A DNA stretch of 64,000 nt from Amycolatopsis sp. WAC 01376 (GTDB taxonomy: Bacteria; Actinomycetota; Actinomycetes; Mycobacteriales; Pseudonocardiaceae). Each line of letters begins with the position of its first letter. Position 1 is the first letter of the stretch. The stretch is taken from the NCBI RefSeq assembly GCF_003947415.1, contig NZ_QHKL01000003.1, positions 496,001 to 560,000 on the forward strand. Direction: 5' to 3'. Of this stretch, positions 62,410 through 64,000 are shown piece by piece. Under the pieces are notes generated by a model that worked only from the letters and a program-made list of their open reading frames with translations, did no database searches and was not told where the DNA came from. Both the position numbers and the translations under genes were made by a program.

Positions 62410-64000
62410 TCACCCGAAGCCCTTGAGCTTCACTTTCGTGCCCTTCGGCACCTTGGTGCCCGGCGACGGATCCTGCTGCAGGACGAAGTCGAAACCGCCG
62501 TTTCCGCCGCCGTGACCGTTGCCGTTTCCGCGACCCTCACGGTCGGGTTCCAGACCCGCCTGTTTCAGGATCTGGATCGCCTCCTCCATCCGCTTGAAGG
62601 TCACGTTCGGCACTTCGACGGCGTTCGAAACGAACACCCCGATCCGGCGGTTGCTCGCCTTCTCGCCGCCCTTCGGGTCGGTGCGGATCACCTGACCGGC
62701 GGCGAACTGGTCGGAGAACTCCTCGCCCGCCTGGAACGGCTGGAAGCCCGCCTGCTGCAGGATCTGGAAGGCGGCGTCCTTGCTCTGGCCCGTGACGTCC
62801 GGGACCGGCGGCAGCGGTTCGGGACCCTTCGACAGGATGATCGTGACCTGCCCGCCGATGTTCAGCTGCGAACCGGGGCTCGGGTCGACGCGGATCACCT
62901 TGTTCTTGGCGACGTCGCTGTACTCCTGTTCGCCCTGGACCGGGGTCAGCTGCGCGGCCTTGATCGCCGTCTCGGCGTCCTGCTGGCTCGTCCCGGCCTG
63001 GATGTCCGGCACGATCGGACGGCCCTTCGACAGCACGACGTTGACCGTGGCGCCCGGCGCGAGCGACGTGCCCGCGGCGGGGTCGGACCGGATCACCGTG
63101 TGCTGGGCGGCGGTGTCGCTGTACTCCTCGGTGTAGGCCGGAGTCAGTTTCGCCGACCGCAGCGCGTCTCCGGCGGCGGCCTGGTTCATCCCGGCCAGCT
63201 TCGGCACCGACGACGAGCTCGGGCCGGAGTCGTTGAGGATGAAGGCGAACGCGCCGATCAGGCCGCCGAGGATCACCACCGCGGCCGCGATCATCAGGTA
63301 CAGACGTTTGCGCGAACCCGGCTGCTCGTCGTCCGCGGCCGGCTGGGGCCGAGGGGGCGGCGTGCGCGGCGGGGTGGCGGCGGGCGGCGGCGGTTCACGG
63401 AGCAGCGCCTGCGTTCCGCGCGGGCCGGTGACCGGCATGGTCGCCTCGGCGACCGGGGCCAGCACCGTCGTCGCCATGGCCGGGTTCGCCACCGGGACCG
63501 CCGGGACGGCGGGGATACCGGGGGTGGTGCGTTCCGCGTCGGTCTCGCGGTCGGCGTCCGCGGGCAGCGGCACGGGCACCGGGACCGCCGGGACGCCGAG
63601 GACGGTGCGCAGATGGTTCAGCTCGGCGAGGAACGCCGCGGCGTCGGCCGGGCGCTGCTCGGGATCGCGGCGCGTGGCGCGCAGGATCAGCTCGTCCAGC
63701 TGCGGCGGGATGCCGGGACGCAGCTCGCTCGGGCGCGGGACGTCGTCGTTGACGTGCCGGTACGCCACCGAAAGGGCGGTGTCGCCGGTGTACGGCGGGC
63801 GTCCGGTGAGCATTTCGTACAGCAGGATCCCGGCCGAGTAGACGTCGCCGCGCGAGGTGGTCGCGCCGGTGGCGACCTGTTCGGGTGAAACGTAGGCGAC
63901 GGTGCCGAGGATGACGCTCGAACTGGTGGTGCCCGCGCTGGCGATCGCGCGGACCAGGCCGAAGTCGGCCACCTTGACCACGCCGCCCGAAAGCGCCGTG
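62410..64000 (-). CDS. PASTA-domain Ser/Thr protein kinase, N-terminus beyond window
   Basis: The gene runs off the right edge; about 530 C-terminal residues are visible. The first visible part is the kinase activation region (VVKVADFGLVRA with the DFG Asp, then GTVAYVSPEQ, DVYSAGILLYEMLTGRPPY, and RDPEQRPADA). A Pro/Ala-rich juxtamembrane linker follows, then one membrane helix (LYLMIAAAVVILGGLIGAFA) and four extracellular PASTA repeats ending in a Gly/Asn-rich insertion within the last repeat. PknB/PknL-type kinases sense muropeptides and phosphorylate cell-wall and division proteins, fitting a site beside the dcw cluster. The catalytic Lys and HRD motifs are outside the window. Confidence 0.94.
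   Translation of the reverse strand, partial: TALSGGVVKVADFGLVRAIASAGTTSSSVILGTVAYVSPEQVATGATTSRGDVYSAGILLYEMLTGRPPYTGDTALSVAYRHVNDDVPRPSELRPGIPPQLDELILRATRRDPEQRPADAAAFLAELNHLRTVLGVPAVPVPVPLPADADRETDAERTTPGIPAVPAVPVANPAMATTVLAPVAEATMPVTGPRGTQALLREPPPPAATPPRTPPPRPQPAADDEQPGSRKRLYLMIAAAVVILGGLIGAFAFILNDSGPSSSSVPKLAGMNQAAAGDALRSAKLTPAYTEEYSDTAAQHTVIRSDPAAGTSLAPGATVNVVLSKGRPIVPDIQAGTSQQDAETAIKAAQLTPVQGEQEYSDVAKNKVIRVDPSPGSQLNIGGQVTIILSKGPEPLPPVPDVTGQSKDAAFQILQQAGFQPFQAGEEFSDQFAAGQVIRTDPKGGEKASNRRIGVFVSNAVEVPNVTFKRMEEAIQILKQAGLEPDREGRGNGNGHGGGNGGFDFVLQQDPSPGTKVPKGTKVKLKGFG

Overview
The window is a high-GC actinobacterial chromosome segment with dense, often overlapping genes (GTGA/ATGA stop-start overlaps), many GTG starts and several apparently leaderless genes. 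The gene order dapA-rnj-(ftsK)-argA-(rimO)-pgsA-cinA-clgR-pspA-pspM matches the Mycobacterium tuberculosis Rv2753c-Rv2743c block. The order DUF3040-mraZ-rsmH-ftsL-ftsI-murE-murF-mraY-murD-ftsW-murG-murC-ftsQ matches its dcw cluster. The meso-DAP type MurE (DNPR motif), EspG/PPE-like proteins and general gene content suggest a Pseudonocardiaceae, probably Amycolatopsis-like. That taxonomic call is an inference, not a database result.

Layout. 1-4.6 kb: end of dapA, RNase J, a pentapeptide-repeat protein and a substrate-binding/von Willebrand A protein. 4.5-11.8 kb: amino-acid permease, DUF305 lipoprotein, EamA exporter, a three-gene WXG-like / DUF1023 hydrolase / lipoprotein operon, WrbA-type flavoprotein and an acyltransferase. 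11.9-24.6 kb: FtsK, small enzymes, a CGNR regulator, then argA, rimO-pgsA-cinA, clgR, an AhpD-like/ECF41 sigma pair inserted in the clgR-psp region, and pspA-pspM. 25-36 kb: an allophanate-hydrolase-like protein that has lost catalytic residues, pyrD, a TetR/SDR pair, adenosine deaminase, Nei2, ParA, a methyltransferase, DinB and DUF3040. 36-41 kb: a transglutaminase/DUF58/MoxR operon. 41-44 kb: a small type VII-secretion-associated cluster (WXG-like, DUF3558 lipoprotein, PPE-like, EspG). 44-59.6 kb: the dcw cell-wall and division cluster. 59.6-64 kb: a TetR/NmrA pair, a hypothetical protein and a truncated PASTA Ser/Thr kinase. ftsZ does not follow ftsQ here.

Regulation readable from the sequence includes TGGGG arrays at 10-bp period (MraZ boxes) over and upstream of the mraZ promoter, and a nested RNA structure between mraZ and rsmH that fits the actinobacterial mraW RNA motif. 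There is a ClgR box before clgR, an ECF41-type promoter before the ECF41 gene, a SigE-like promoter before pspA, and dyad operators beside the CGNR and two TetR genes.

Intergenic gaps are filled with long, near-perfect inverted repeats placed just after stop codons. At least four sequence families recur at separate sites. No tRNA, rRNA, CRISPR array or intact insertion sequence was seen.
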